From Paenibacillus odorifer (lineage in GTDB: Bacteria; Bacillota; Bacilli; Paenibacillales; Paenibacillaceae): DNA of 64,000 nt. The stretch lies in assembly GCF_000758725.1 (NCBI RefSeq), contig NZ_CP009428.1, positions 4,092,001 through 4,156,000 on the forward strand. Direction: 5' to 3'. Every line of letters starts with the position of its first letter. The first letter of the stretch is position 1. The notes below the pieces were generated by a model, which worked only from the letters and a program-made list of their open reading frames with translations, ran no database searches and was not told the origin of the DNA. Shown here one piece after another: positions 46,842-56,015 of the stretch. Position numbers and translations under genes: made by a program.

Positions 46842-48146
46842 TTATTGTAATTTCTGAATTCGGTCCCACTGGCTGACGATATCCGTAACGCGTACGCCAA
46901 AGTTTTCGTCGATAACAACGACTTCACCTTTGGCAATAAGCTTGTTGTTAACCAAAATATCTACAGGCTCACCTGCGAGCTTGTCCAGCTCAATAATTGA
47001 GCCTTGTGACATTTCTAAAATATCTTTGATCTGCTTCTGGGTCCTTCCTAATTCTACGGTTACTCTAAGCGGTATGTCCATCAATAAATTTAAATTATTT
47101 TCATCAATATGACCAAAGGCCCCACCATTCAGATTTGCAAATTGCACAGGCTGTACATTTACATTGCGATTTGCCTCAGAATTAAGCGGTGGTGTCTGTC
47201 CATATGGCATCCCTTGCGGTGGCATACCGTATGGTGGCATCCCAGGCATTCCGTACGCTGGCATACCCGCTGGAGGATAATAATACCCGCCTTCTGGCAT
47301 CCCTGGATACGCTGGCATACCCTGCGGTGGATATGGTGGTTGCGTTCCTCCTGCGGGCTGTGAGGGCGCCTGTTGCACCGGAGGTGCTGGAGGTGGTGTC
47401 TCCGCAGAATTAGTCATAGCAGGTGTTTCAGCCATTGTGACCGCTGCCTCCTCCTCTGCCGGACTAACATCACCAAGTAGCATGGATACCATATCTTTTG
47501 CGAACTGAACAGGCAAGAGCTGCATAATAGTAGAATCTATCAAATCACCAATTTTAAGCCGGAACGAAATACGAATTAGGGTTTCATCGTCTGGCAGACT
47601 GCCTACTCCTTCTCCGCTGGACATATTCAAAATGTCGATACCCGGAGGCGAGATATTAACAAAACGATTAAAAATCGTAGACATCGATGTAGCAGAAGAA
47701 CCCATCATTTGATTCATAGCTTCTTGCACAGCGCTAATATGAATTTCATTCAACTCTTCATCCTTAGGTTCGCCGGCACCGCCAAGCATCAGATCGGCAA
47801 TGACCTGTGCATCCCTAATCTTAATAACAAGTGAGTTAATCCCTTGAAACCCATCCACATATTGAACGTGAACAGCTACATGCGGTTTAGGAAAAGCAAT
47901 TTCAAACTCCCCGCGTGTAATGATCGAAACTTGAGGGGTTGTAATATCTACTTTTTTCCCTAGTAAAGTGGAAAGTGCTGTTGCTGCACTGCCAAACGTT
48001 ATATTACCAATTTCGCCCAAAGCATCCTGTTCAAACGGTGTTAGATAGTCATCTACCGTTTTCTCCGTAGGAGCTAATGAGCCCTCCGCAGATTGTCTCA
48101 GAAGGGCGTCGATTTCTTCTTGGGATAAATAATCTTTACTCGTCAA
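46842..48146 (-). CDS. fliY: Flagellar motor switch phosphatase FliY
   Basis: C-ring protein combining a CheY-P phosphatase with a FliN-like SpoA domain, 434 residues. It begins with a CheY-binding peptide (LSQEEIDALL), then a CheC-like domain with the phosphatase segments LGEIGNITFGSAATAL and AVQEAMNQMMGSSATS, then a 60-residue Pro/Gly/Met/Tyr-rich linker (about 270-335), and ends with the FliN domain (VTVELGRTQKQIKDILEM). The TTG start at 48146 lies 9 bases after AAGGAG. It overlaps fliM by 11 bases. Confidence 0.95.
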   Translation of the reverse strand: MTSKDYLSQEEIDALLRQSAEGSLAPTEKTVDDYLTPFEQDALGEIGNITFGSAATALSTLLGKKVDITTPQVSIITRGEFEIAFPKPHVAVHVQYVDGFQGINSLVIKIRDAQVIADLMLGGAGEPKDEELNEIHISAVQEAMNQMMGSSATSMSTIFNRFVNISPPGIDILNMSSGEGVGSLPDDETLIRISFRLKIGDLIDSTIMQLLPVQFAKDMVSMLLGDVSPAEEEAAVTMAETPAMTNSAETPPPAPPVQQAPSQPAGGTQPPYPPQGMPAYPGMPEGGYYYPPAGMPAYGMPGMPPYGMPPQGMPYGQTPPLNSEANRNVNVQPVQFANLNGGAFGHIDENNLNLLMDIPLRVTVELGRTQKQIKDILEMSQGSIIELDKLAGEPVDILVNNKLIAKGEVVVIDENFGVRVTDIVSQWDRIQKLQ

Positions 48147-49134
48147 ATTCTTCAACTCCTTCATTGACAATTTCGTCTATTTGCACGGCTACCCGATCTT
48201 TAACCATTCCGGGACTTCCGATGAACTTAAGCTTCTCCCCTACCTTAATTGACAGTCCAGAATCTACGTTTCTGTTGAGAGAAATCACGTCACCGACACT
48301 AAGCCCTAGGAATTCAGATATGGATAAGCTCGATTCTCCAAGTTCAGCAACAATCGGCAGCTTCGCTTTATGAACTCTAGCTCTAATGGCCAGTAGCTCA
48401 TCTTCATCCCGCGTCTTCTTCTCTGTCACAAACCATTGGTGAACAGAAAGTCTGGACATGATAGGCTCTAGAACGACATGCGGTATACAAAGATTGATCA
48501 TGCCTGTTGTATCTCCAATTTTGGTACTTAGAGAGATTAATGCAATGGTCTCATTGGGCGATACAATCTGCATGAACTGCGGGTTCGTCTCAAGAGCTTC
48601 CATCCGCGGATGAATATCCAGCACCGTTTTCCAAGCCTCCTGCAGACTCTCAAAACATCTACTAAAGATACGCTCCATAATCGTTGTTTCGATCTCAGTT
48701 AGAGCATTAATCTTAGAAGGTGCAGTTCCAAAGCCCCCAAGCAACCTGTCCAGCATAGCAAAAGCAATGTTTGGATGAACTTCCATTACCATGCGGCCCT
48801 CTAAAGGTTCAGCTTCAAAAATGTTCAATATCGTCATTTTCGGTATGGAGCGAATAAATTCATCATAAGGGAGCTGCTCTACTTGAACGACATTAATCTG
48901 AACGAAGGTGCGCAATTGGGCTGAAAAATACGTTGTAAGATAACGGGCGAAATTGTCATGTATCCGTGTAAGACTGCGGATATGATCTTTGGAAAAGCGG
49001 ACAGCCCGTTTAAAGTCATAAGAGCGGATTTTCTTCTGAGTTTCTTCCTTTTTAAGTTCATCGGCGTCCATCTCACCTGAAGAAAGTGCAGCAAGCAGAG
49101 CATCAATTTCGTTTTGTGATAGTACATCAACCAA
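48136..49134 (-). CDS. fliM: Flagellar motor switch protein FliM
   Basis: Middle layer of the C-ring, contacting FliG and receiving CheY-P. The 332-residue protein has the N-terminal CheY-binding peptide (VLSQNEIDALLAAL), a CheC-like middle domain (YDFKRAVRFSKDHIRSL, then SLTRIHDNFARYLTTYF), and a C-terminal SpoA domain. The TTG start at 49134 gives MVDVLSQNEID and is 5 bases after GGTGA. Confidence 0.96.
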   Translation of the reverse strand: MVDVLSQNEIDALLAALSSGEMDADELKKEETQKKIRSYDFKRAVRFSKDHIRSLTRIHDNFARYLTTYFSAQLRTFVQINVVQVEQLPYDEFIRSIPKMTILNIFEAEPLEGRMVMEVHPNIAFAMLDRLLGGFGTAPSKINALTEIETTIMERIFSRCFESLQEAWKTVLDIHPRMEALETNPQFMQIVSPNETIALISLSTKIGDTTGMINLCIPHVVLEPIMSRLSVHQWFVTEKKTRDEDELLAIRARVHKAKLPIVAELGESSLSISEFLGLSVGDVISLNRNVDSGLSIKVGEKLKFIGSPGMVKDRVAVQIDEIVNEGVEEFDE

Positions 49135-49173
49135 TTCAATCACCCCCCTATCAAAGAATTATCAGGAATAAAG

Positions 49174-49641
49174 CTACACAGAAGCCAAAAGGAATTTGGT
49201 GATTTCGATCTGAGTAATTTGGCCCTCAGTCAATGTCTTATTGATCAGATTAATAAGCTTACTGCTAAGCTGATCTTTTCCATTCGCTCCATTAAGGTCC
49301 TCAGGTTTGGTATCTGCAAGCGTCTTGATAATTATTGGTTTGATTTTGATCTCTTTTATTTTTTCGAATTCTTCCTTTGATTTCGCAGAACTCAGTTGGA
49401 AGGCGAAATCTACTTGAAGGATAAAATCGGGATCAGCAAGATTTGTTTTGATATCAATGATCTCTGCCGTCAATTCGACGATTTCATCTGCAGTTAAATG
49501 TTTTGTTTCCACATTTTGAACAGCAGCACTTACCTCGTTCGTATCTTTCGGAAAGATCCTGTCCAATAGTAAAAATGCGGCGACCACGATCAGAGTAATC
49601 GCTAGTAATATCGTGATGAGCCACGGCATCATCTTTTTCAT
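49174..49641 (-). CDS. fliL: Flagellar basal body-associated protein FliL
   Basis: A 155-residue single-pass membrane protein around the stator; N-terminal helix LITILLAITLIVVAAFLLL and a periplasmic-side domain ending LTEGQITQIEITKFLLA, as in the family. GGAGGAG lies upstream of the ATG, which overlaps the swrD stop by four bases. Confidence 0.92.
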   Translation of the reverse strand: MKKMMPWLITILLAITLIVVAAFLLLDRIFPKDTNEVSAAVQNVETKHLTADEIVELTAEIIDIKTNLADPDFILQVDFAFQLSSAKSKEEFEKIKEIKIKPIIIKTLADTKPEDLNGANGKDQLSSKLINLINKTLTEGQITQIEITKFLLASV

Positions 49642-49862
49642 GTTAGCTCCTCCATTGACTGGATTTTAATGGTGGCAGCATATGTGCCTATGTCCCTGTT
49701 ATAATCCCGGATCTTCGTAATAACCTCATCGGCTTTTTCGAGAACGATCAGTCTTTTTCCGGTTACGAGCGTAATGTATGTATCCGGGCTTTCTTCTACC
49801 ATTTCGACCAGTAGGGCATTGATCCACATCGGTGTTCCATTTAATCTTGTTACCGATATCAT
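49638..49862 (-). CDS. swrD: Flagellar FlbD family protein (SwrD)
   Basis: A 74-residue protein of the FlbD family, with the typical start MISVTRLNGTPMWINALLVE and the VTGKRLIVLEKADEV segment. In B. subtilis the homologue SwrD (YlzI), located at the same place between flgE and fliL, raises flagellar torque for swarming. The start at 49862 follows AGGAGG by six bases; the frame is open 20 codons further upstream but without a ribosome site or homology. Confidence 0.92.
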   Translation of the reverse strand: MISVTRLNGTPMWINALLVEMVEESPDTYITLVTGKRLIVLEKADEVITKIRDYNRDIGTYAATIKIQSMEELT

Positions 49863-49951
49863 AACAGGCCTCCTAACAAAATAGGGGGAGGAGTAACTCC
49901 CCCACGACTCCGCATGAACCATTTAAGAAAATATAGAATTTATTGATTAAA

Positions 49952-50770
49952 TTAACGCTTCAGGTTTACTACTTCCTGCAGCACTTCATCAGAAGTTGTG
50001 ATGATACGGGAATTCGCCTGGAATCCACGCTGTGATACGATCATTTCTGTAAATTCATTGGTAAGATCCACATTGGACATTTCCAGCTGTCCAGAGATGA
50101 TTGCCCCGGTGCCATCTTCTGTATTGTTCGCTGTAGTCGGAACTAGTTCGCCTTCTGCATTCGCATTAAGTGTCATACGATACAGATTGCCTCCGATTTT
50201 CTCCAGACCAGATGGGTTAGTAACCTTGGCTACACCAATCTTCACCCCAGCTCCAGTCGTTCCATCTTCCATGGTCTGAACAATTGTTCCATCATTAGAG
50301 ATAGAAAACGCCGTTACATCGTCACCTAATTGAATGATCCCACCGTCGGAATCTAAAACATGAAGTCCGTCAGCGGTAACAAGATTACGCGCAGCGTCAA
50401 TGTGGAAATCTCCGGCGCGGGTCAAAAATGCAGTATCTTGATCCTCAGTAAGCTTAACCAGAAAAAAACCATCTCCATCGATACGTAAATCTGTTGGGTT
50501 GTTGGTGGTTTGAGCACTACCAGCCAAATGTAGGGTATCTATAGAAGCAATACTAACACCTAGTCCAACTTGTTTCGCATTTACCCCACCTTGACCATCC
50601 TCACCCGGTGCAGTAACACCAGAAACGGTTTGGCTCATAATATCCTTGAACATAACACGTCCGGATTTAAACCCGATAGTGTTGACGTTAGCAATATTAT
50701 TACCGATTACATCAAGCTTAGTTTGAAAGCCTCTCATTCCTGAAACCCCTGAATACATTGATCTTAACAT
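49952..50770 (-). CDS. flgE: Flagellar hook protein FlgE (FlgG-like)
   Basis: The major hook subunit in Bacillus-type systems, 272 residues, historically called FlgG because of its length. The N-terminus (MLRSMYSGVSGMRGFQTKLD) and the C-terminus (GQLEMSNVDLTNEFTEMIVS, then QRGFQANSRIITTSDEVLQE) are the conserved axial-protein ends; the middle is a beta-rich domain. Distinction from the rod protein FlgG depends on position after flgD and the TIGR02530 gene, which favours hook. Confidence 0.9.
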   Translation of the reverse strand: MLRSMYSGVSGMRGFQTKLDVIGNNIANVNTIGFKSGRVMFKDIMSQTVSGVTAPGEDGQGGVNAKQVGLGVSIASIDTLHLAGSAQTTNNPTDLRIDGDGFFLVKLTEDQDTAFLTRAGDFHIDAARNLVTADGLHVLDSDGGIIQLGDDVTAFSISNDGTIVQTMEDGTTGAGVKIGVAKVTNPSGLEKIGGNLYRMTLNANAEGELVPTTANNTEDGTGAIISGQLEMSNVDLTNEFTEMIVSQRGFQANSRIITTSDEVLQEVVNLKR

Positions 50771-50874
50771 GTTTAATGTCCTCCCAGATTATAGAGTCCT
50801 AATAACTTTCCAAGTGAATTGGGACCGCGTCAGTCGGTCAGCGGCCGCCTCGGCTTTCCGTTAGGACCAGCCTA
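50771..50874. other. Short GC-rich intergenic segment upstream of flgE
   Basis: The longest gap within the first half of the flagellar operon. Bases 50821-50872 are roughly two-thirds G+C, richer than the flanks, and include CCGC-TGACCGACTGAC-GCGG, a small stem with a repeated TGAC. A TATAAT at 50788-50793 overlaps the spacing to the ribosome site and so is unlikely to be a promoter. Confidence 0.5.
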
Positions 50875-51258
50875 TTATGAAATCACTATTGCACTATCGA
50901 TTTGTGTAAATACATTATCTTTGATCGAGTTACCATCCATAGCAGTAACTACTGTGCGATTAGGAACGCTAACGATAAACGCCAAATCCTTCATTAATAT
51001 CAAGGATTCTTTACTTCCTTTAGCAGCAGCTTTGTCCACAGCAGATGAAATTTGATCCAGCTGACCGCTACCAAGCTCTATCCCTCTTTGTTCTAGGCGC
51101 TTAGCAGCATGATTGCTGAATTTTAATAGTTTCTGTTGCAGCAAACTCTCAAAAGAAGCTTCCCCCGCCACAGACTGCTTAGGCAGCGAAGATCGTTGTA
51201 ACGTTGTAGAATGCAGGGACGCAGGATACAGCTGGCCTATAGTAAGCCTGTCACTCAT
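50875..51258 (-). CDS. Flagellar operon protein (TIGR02530 family)
   Basis: A 127-residue protein placed between flgD and flgE, as is usual for this family of unnamed flagellar operon proteins. The central SNHAAKRLEQRGIELGSGQL and the C-terminal LAFIVSVPNRTVVTAMDG stretches are family features. The N-terminal 25 residues are Gln/Leu/Ser-rich and probably flexible. No function is established; position suggests hook assembly or control. Its ATG overlaps the flgD stop as ATGA. Confidence 0.88.
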   Translation of the reverse strand: MSDRLTIGQLYPASLHSTTLQRSSLPKQSVAGEASFESLLQQKLLKFSNHAAKRLEQRGIELGSGQLDQISSAVDKAAAKGSKESLILMKDLAFIVSVPNRTVVTAMDGNSIKDNVFTQIDSAIVIS

Positions 51259-51752
51259 ATGCTCGCCCCGCTTCCTCCGCTATTCTCCGGAGTATTACTA
51301 TCTGTACCAGAACCGCTTTCTGGCGTTGCTGCGGCATTCTGAATTTGTGTAATATCGGTTAAAGCAATTCTGTCTTTTCCCACAACCGCATATTGAATAC
51401 CATTGCTAACAACGATAGATTCAACATTACCTGTCTTAGGCAGCTTTGTGGCGGTGTCTGTCCAAGTAATATCTTTACCAATCAACCCGGATACAGATCC
51501 AAGGGACTGATTCATAGCATTAAGCTGAGTAGAGATATTCATCAATTGCTCCACGGATGTAAACTGGGCCATTTGCGCAATAAATTCTTTATCTTCCATC
51601 GGTTGCATCGGATCTTGATTTTGCAGCTGAGTAATCAAAATCTTCAAAAACTGATCCTTACCTAAAGTAGAATTACCCGTTGTCCGTGCACTAGAGTCGG
51701 GAGTTGTATAATTCCACTGATCTTTAGTAGAGACCGGAACTGTTGTCGCCAT
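51255..51752 (-). CDS. flgD: Flagellar hook capping protein FlgD
   Basis: Scaffold that caps the growing hook, 165 residues. The N-terminal segment LGKDQFLKILITQLQNQDPM, then PMEDKEFIAQMAQFTSVEQL, is diagnostic. It is a short form: the C-terminal beta domain is reduced and the last 20 residues are Gly/Ser/Asn-rich. The ATG at 51752 lies 6 bases after AGGTGA; a GTG two codons earlier overlaps that spacing. Confidence 0.94.
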   Translation of the reverse strand: MATTVPVSTKDQWNYTTPDSSARTTGNSTLGKDQFLKILITQLQNQDPMQPMEDKEFIAQMAQFTSVEQLMNISTQLNAMNQSLGSVSGLIGKDITWTDTATKLPKTGNVESIVVSNGIQYAVVGKDRIALTDITQIQNAAATPESGSGTDSNTPENSGGSGASI

Positions 51753-51785
51753 AACCACTCACCTCTCTTTCGTTTGTTATTAGAG

Positions 51786-53267
51786 TTAAGCCTTAGCAGA
51801 AAAAGATCCACCTTGGGACTGATCTTCTTGTCCCGCATTTGAAACCCAGTCCTTCCATTCACCATTCAGCTCTGCGGCAAGAACGGCATCACTGGCTTCC
51901 TCTCTGCTTTCTTTGGAACGTCTACCCTGCTGTCCACTTCCGGAATTAGGTTGGCGTCCTTCCTGCCCCCATTGCGAATTAAGTGGGGTATTATTTTGCG
52001 TAACTTCCAGCTTCTCCACTTGAAGACCCTGAGATTGCAATGCAGCGCGAAGCTGGTTCATTTGTTGCTCCAGCATATCTTTAGCACCGGTATGTTCAGT
52101 CATGAACTGGGCAACTAAATGACCATTTTGCATTGTGATCTTAACATCAACTTGTCCGAGATTTTCTGGAAAAAGGGATATAGTCGCTTCAGCGATCCCA
52201 CCTTTTTGCACAATCTCTAATTTGCCTGTAATGAAACCTGTCATTTCTTGAGCAAATTGCTGAACCGGAACAGGCGCAGCTGGCACTTCAGCCTTCAGCG
52301 GTGCTGTAATTCCTCCGCGCAGAGATAACTGACCCGCAGTAACAACCTCATGATCCCCTTCGTTAGCTGTAATTCCTAGCGTGGAATCTAGAGTGGATTC
52401 TGTTGACTTCGTTTCCCCGGTTACACCTGTCTTGATTAACGGCGTGTTCGCAGTCTCTGCTTCAGCTTCTTGCACAGTTCCTGAGGTCACTGGCGAGCTG
52501 GCAACCGTATCATTTTTCACTACAACAGCTTCTCCGGAACGATTGCTCACATTCTGAAGTGTTTTATCCGTTGGATTATTTTTGCTTTCAGTGATAGCAG
52601 GCTGTTCTACGGAAGAAACAGAAGCAGCATTCACATTGCTTGTCTTTCCCTTCCCTTTATTAGTGTTAGAGGAGGACTCTTCTAAAAGCGCTGTGAAATT
52701 ATTCAATAAACTGATTCCCTTAGCTGCTACTTCCTCATTGCCACTCACTGCAGCTTCCTGAATCATAGAAACTAAACTTTGCAGGTCGTCTTGAACTGCA
52801 AATCTCAATGTATCAGCATTCTGTGCCAATGGGGACAAGCTTCCAGCCACTTCTGCTTCCGTTGTAGCAGTGCCATCTTCTGCGGCATGGCTTCCAGATA
52901 AAAGTGCAGATACCTGAAGAATCCAAGCCTGTAAGGCTACCAACAGAGCAGGATCACTACTGATACTTTCATCCAGCTTCTCAACATCAGCAGCAAGTTT
53001 TTCAAGGAGATCACCCTTCTGAGTGTCTTGCCCTGCTTGCTCTTCTCCAGTCGGCTGCACTTCCTTTAACAGGCCTTGCAGCAAAGAAGCTAGATTTCCC
53101 AATAGGGGTTCAGCTGGAGTCGACGAGGTGTTGGCATTGCCTCCCATGGTTTGTACCAGGGTTTGAGCAAATGGTGCAGCTGTCGTTGTTGTGCCCGTTG
53201 TAGTCGATGTACTCCCATTTACTGCAGTTGTGTTTGCACTCACAAGCGATTGAACGACTAAACTCAT
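51786..53267 (-). CDS. fliK: Flagellar hook-length control protein FliK
   Basis: Molecular ruler that measures the hook and triggers the FlhB switch, 493 residues. The N-terminal two-thirds is Ala/Ser/Thr/Gln-rich, low in structure and poorly conserved, as expected for a secreted ruler. The C-terminal hook-length domain is clear: AEATISLFPENLGQVDVKIT, followed by GHLVAQFMTEHTGAKDMLEQ and LRAALQSQGLQVEKLEV. AAAGGAGGTG precedes the ATG. Confidence 0.93.
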   Translation of the reverse strand: MSLVVQSLVSANTTAVNGSTSTTTGTTTTAAPFAQTLVQTMGGNANTSSTPAEPLLGNLASLLQGLLKEVQPTGEEQAGQDTQKGDLLEKLAADVEKLDESISSDPALLVALQAWILQVSALLSGSHAAEDGTATTEAEVAGSLSPLAQNADTLRFAVQDDLQSLVSMIQEAAVSGNEEVAAKGISLLNNFTALLEESSSNTNKGKGKTSNVNAASVSSVEQPAITESKNNPTDKTLQNVSNRSGEAVVVKNDTVASSPVTSGTVQEAEAETANTPLIKTGVTGETKSTESTLDSTLGITANEGDHEVVTAGQLSLRGGITAPLKAEVPAAPVPVQQFAQEMTGFITGKLEIVQKGGIAEATISLFPENLGQVDVKITMQNGHLVAQFMTEHTGAKDMLEQQMNQLRAALQSQGLQVEKLEVTQNNTPLNSQWGQEGRQPNSGSGQQGRRSKESREEASDAVLAAELNGEWKDWVSNAGQEDQSQGGSFSAKA

Positions 53268-53291
53268 TTATTTTTCACCTCCTTTCCCTAT

Positions 53292-54230
53292 CTATTTAGC
53301 ACCCATCAGACGATTAACAATTTTCGCAGTTTGCGCGCTATCATTTTTAGTCATTTCTCCCAAAATAGATGAACGAACACTATCACTTACGGTATTCATA
53401 ATCGTCACAACCTTATCAGGGCTAATCTTGTACATTTCTCCTAGTAACGATGCTGCATTAGCAGGAGTCATTGAACTGAAGGTCTGATTCAACTTTTCCT
53501 TATCCAAATTCGTACTGGTTGTCGCAGTTGCTGTTGTACCGGCGTCTTTCTTCAATCTAGATTGAAGAGCTGCAATCGCCATGTCACTCGAAGATGTAGT
53601 TTCTTTTAACTTTATAGTTACATCTGCAGCTTTTTGCGGATCCATTTTTTCCAAAATCGCAGTTTTACTCGCTTTACTCATGACACTGAAGATCTGCACC
53701 ATTTCTTCTGTAGTTAAATTCTCCATGATCGGTGCAGCCTTTGAAGCTTTCATGCCCGCATACAGCTTAGCCAAATCAGAAACCTGTTTCTGATAAGGAT
53801 CCTCAGCTTCTTCTGTGCTTGCCTCTGCGGTTTCAGCTTCCTTCTTCATTCCTTCAATCTGTGACTCTAGCGCCTGAACCTTGGTATCCTGGGCAGTTTT
53901 TTCATCTGTAACCTTCTTCAGGTTTTCTTCCTGCTGGGCGAGCTGAGCTTTAAGCTCCTTAATCGTTGTCGCTGAGCTCACTTCCTGCTTTTTGCTTTCT
54001 TCCTTCGGTTTAGAAGGATCTGCAGGCGGATCAGGAACCCATTTTTCCAGGATAGGAATTTTATTCGCAACTTCAAGTACATTATTACGAATGTCCATAT
54101 TAAAAAGCGTCAACAGTACTCCAAGCAGTACTAGCGTGAATATAATCGGTATCATTAAGAATAAGAACCGCTCAAATTTCCCCGCTGACCCTTCATTTTC
54201 AAGTTCCATATCATTATCAATATTAGCCAC
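53292..54230 (-). CDS. MotE/YlxF-like flagellar membrane protein
   Basis: A 312-residue protein with one transmembrane helix (FLFLMIPIIFTLVLLGVLLT, about 22-41), a coiled coil (about 85-135), and two related helical segments resembling the MgtE/FliG N-terminal fold: SDLAKLYAGMKASKAAPIME and NQTFSSMTPANAASLLGEMY. This matches YlxF, encoded between fliJ and fliK in B. subtilis, and the rhizobial MotE chaperone-like proteins. The GTG start at 54230 follows GGGAGG. A role in motor or export-apparatus assembly is likely but unproven. Confidence 0.82.
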   Translation of the reverse strand: MANIDNDMELENEGSAGKFERFLFLMIPIIFTLVLLGVLLTLFNMDIRNNVLEVANKIPILEKWVPDPPADPSKPKEESKKQEVSSATTIKELKAQLAQQEENLKKVTDEKTAQDTKVQALESQIEGMKKEAETAEASTEEAEDPYQKQVSDLAKLYAGMKASKAAPIMENLTTEEMVQIFSVMSKASKTAILEKMDPQKAADVTIKLKETTSSSDMAIAALQSRLKKDAGTTATATTSTNLDKEKLNQTFSSMTPANAASLLGEMYKISPDKVVTIMNTVSDSVRSSILGEMTKNDSAQTAKIVNRLMGAK

Positions 54231-54248
54231 TAGCGGAAACCTCCCGGG

Positions 54249-54692
54249 TTAGAGGGATTTCATCGCGAAGCGGACGGTTGCCATCTCATCCAGTTCGTTT
54301 TGTTCCCGTAAAATCATACTTTGCTGAAACAATGTCTCAGCCTTGTCTTTTGCCTTCAACCATACTTTTTCATCTAAAACCTTAGTGCTTAACTGATCTT
54401 GTTTCTTCTGGACTTCTTGATGTGCACGGCTAATGTCCGTATGCTTACGGGCAATGCATTTATCCAGATATTCCACATACTCCTGCATTTCACGAATCTT
54501 AACCATAGGTGTCTTTTGCTCTGCGGCATTTTGTAAGGATAGCATGATAGCACTCCGCTGAAAGATGAGTTCATCCAGGCTTCTTTCCTGTGCCTGCAAT
54601 TCTCCAAGCGCGCTTGAGAGCATCCATTCTGCCTGTGTCTTCTCATTGCCCTTCAAGTCAACGACTTTTTGAAAAGTATAATGAAACCTCAT
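54249..54692 (-). CDS. fliJ: Flagellar export chaperone FliJ
   Basis: A 147-residue, almost wholly coiled-coil protein that acts as the stalk of the FliI ATPase complex. The N-terminus MRFHYTFQKVVDLKGNEKTQ is typical. It lies 9 bases after fliI. The ribosome site (AAGGAG) is about 13 bases from the ATG and overlaps the fliI end. Confidence 0.92.
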   Translation of the reverse strand: MRFHYTFQKVVDLKGNEKTQAEWMLSSALGELQAQERSLDELIFQRSAIMLSLQNAAEQKTPMVKIREMQEYVEYLDKCIARKHTDISRAHQEVQKKQDQLSTKVLDEKVWLKAKDKAETLFQQSMILREQNELDEMATVRFAMKSL

Positions 54693-54701
54693 AATACCGA
54701 A

Positions 54702-56015
54702 TCAACTCCTTGAGAACTGTGAAATTAAAGACTGTTGAACTTCAGCCAGCGTAACTTTTTCATTCACCTTTTGTTTGGTGAAATCCCATATACTGTCGAT
54801 AAATTCCATCGACTCGTCGATTTGAGCATTAGAGCCTCTCTGATAAGCTCCAATATTAATCAAATCCTCTGAATCCTTGTAAACGGCCATAAGGCGCTTC
54901 ACATTCTCCGCTGCTGCAATCTGTTCTTCTGGAGCAATATCCTTCATTACTCGACTTATGCTGGAAAGAACATCTATTGCTGGAAAGTGTCCTTTGTTAG
55001 CAATGTTTCGATTGAGTACGATATGTCCGTCAAGTATTCCTCTGACTGCATCTGCGATTGGCTCGTTCATGTCATCACCATCAACTAGTACCGTGTAGAA
55101 GGCTGTTATAGAGCCTGTAGGACCTGTACCAGCACGTTCCAGCAGTTTGGGTAAGCTTGCAAACACCGAAGGTGTATATCCCCGCATGGCTGGCGGCTCT
55201 CCAACTGCAAGTCCAACTTCACGTTGGGCCATAGCATAACGGGTGACCGAATCCATCATCAGCATTACATTAAGGCCGCGATCGCGGAAATACTCGGCAA
55301 TCGTTGTAGCGATAAGCGCACCTTTTATGCGAATCAATGCAGGTTGGTCTGAGGTAGCAACAATTACTACGGATCGCTGCAAGCCCTCTGGTCCCAAATC
55401 TCGTTCAATGAAATCCAATACTTCTCTGCCACGCTCACCAATCAGAGCAATAACATTTACGTCAGCTGATGTATTCCGGGCAATCATCCCCATCAAAGTA
55501 CTCTTGCCGACCCCCGAGCCAGCAAAAATACCGACCCGTTGTCCCTTGCCAATCGTTAGCAAACCGTCAATCGCTCTCACACCGATACTAATGGGCTCCT
55601 GCACCCGCGGTCTATTAAGTGGATTGGAAGGAATATTAAAGGTAGAGCTATGTGGCATTCGTGCTGGAATGAGAGAGCCATCAAGCGGCTGCCCCAGACC
55701 ATCCAGTACTTTTCCTAATAATTCAGAACCTACTTGCACGCTAAGCGGCTTACCAGTGCCCACTACATCACAACCAGGTCCAATCGCCTGCAGTTCACCA
55801 AGTGGCATCAATAGTACCTTGTTATCACGGAAACCAACGACCTCAGCTTGCAGCGGTTTGTTTCCTTTAGAAGGGTAGATGTAGCATACATCACCTATAC
55901 TTGCGTCAGGACCTTCCGATTCAACCATTAGACCGATTACCTGCGTCACTTTCCCATTGATCCTCACCGGATCGAGATTACGAAGTTGCTCCTTATAACG
56001 GTTGCTATTAAGCAT
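54702..56015 (-). CDS. fliI: Flagellum-specific ATPase FliI
   Basis: Hexameric ATPase that drives substrate delivery to the export gate, 437 residues. Walker A GIFAGSGVGKSTLMG, the ATPase signature PSVFASLPKLLERAG and catalytic IGERGREVLDFIE are present. The ATG at 56015 (MLNSNRYKEQ) overlaps the fliH stop by 8 bases (ATGCTTAA); longer in-frame starts lie within fliH. Confidence 0.96.
   Translation of the reverse strand: MLNSNRYKEQLRNLDPVRINGKVTQVIGLMVESEGPDASIGDVCYIYPSKGNKPLQAEVVGFRDNKVLLMPLGELQAIGPGCDVVGTGKPLSVQVGSELLGKVLDGLGQPLDGSLIPARMPHSSTFNIPSNPLNRPRVQEPISIGVRAIDGLLTIGKGQRVGIFAGSGVGKSTLMGMIARNTSADVNVIALIGERGREVLDFIERDLGPEGLQRSVVIVATSDQPALIRIKGALIATTIAEYFRDRGLNVMLMMDSVTRYAMAQREVGLAVGEPPAMRGYTPSVFASLPKLLERAGTGPTGSITAFYTVLVDGDDMNEPIADAVRGILDGHIVLNRNIANKGHFPAIDVLSSISRVMKDIAPEEQIAAAENVKRLMAVYKDSEDLINIGAYQRGSNAQIDESMEFIDSIWDFTKQKVNEKVTLAEVQQSLISQFSRS

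Noticed and set aside
50788..50793. TATAAT 20 bases upstream of flgE
   Set aside because: Its transcription start would fall inside the Shine-Dalgarno sequence, and no suitable -35 box lies 16-18 bases upstream.
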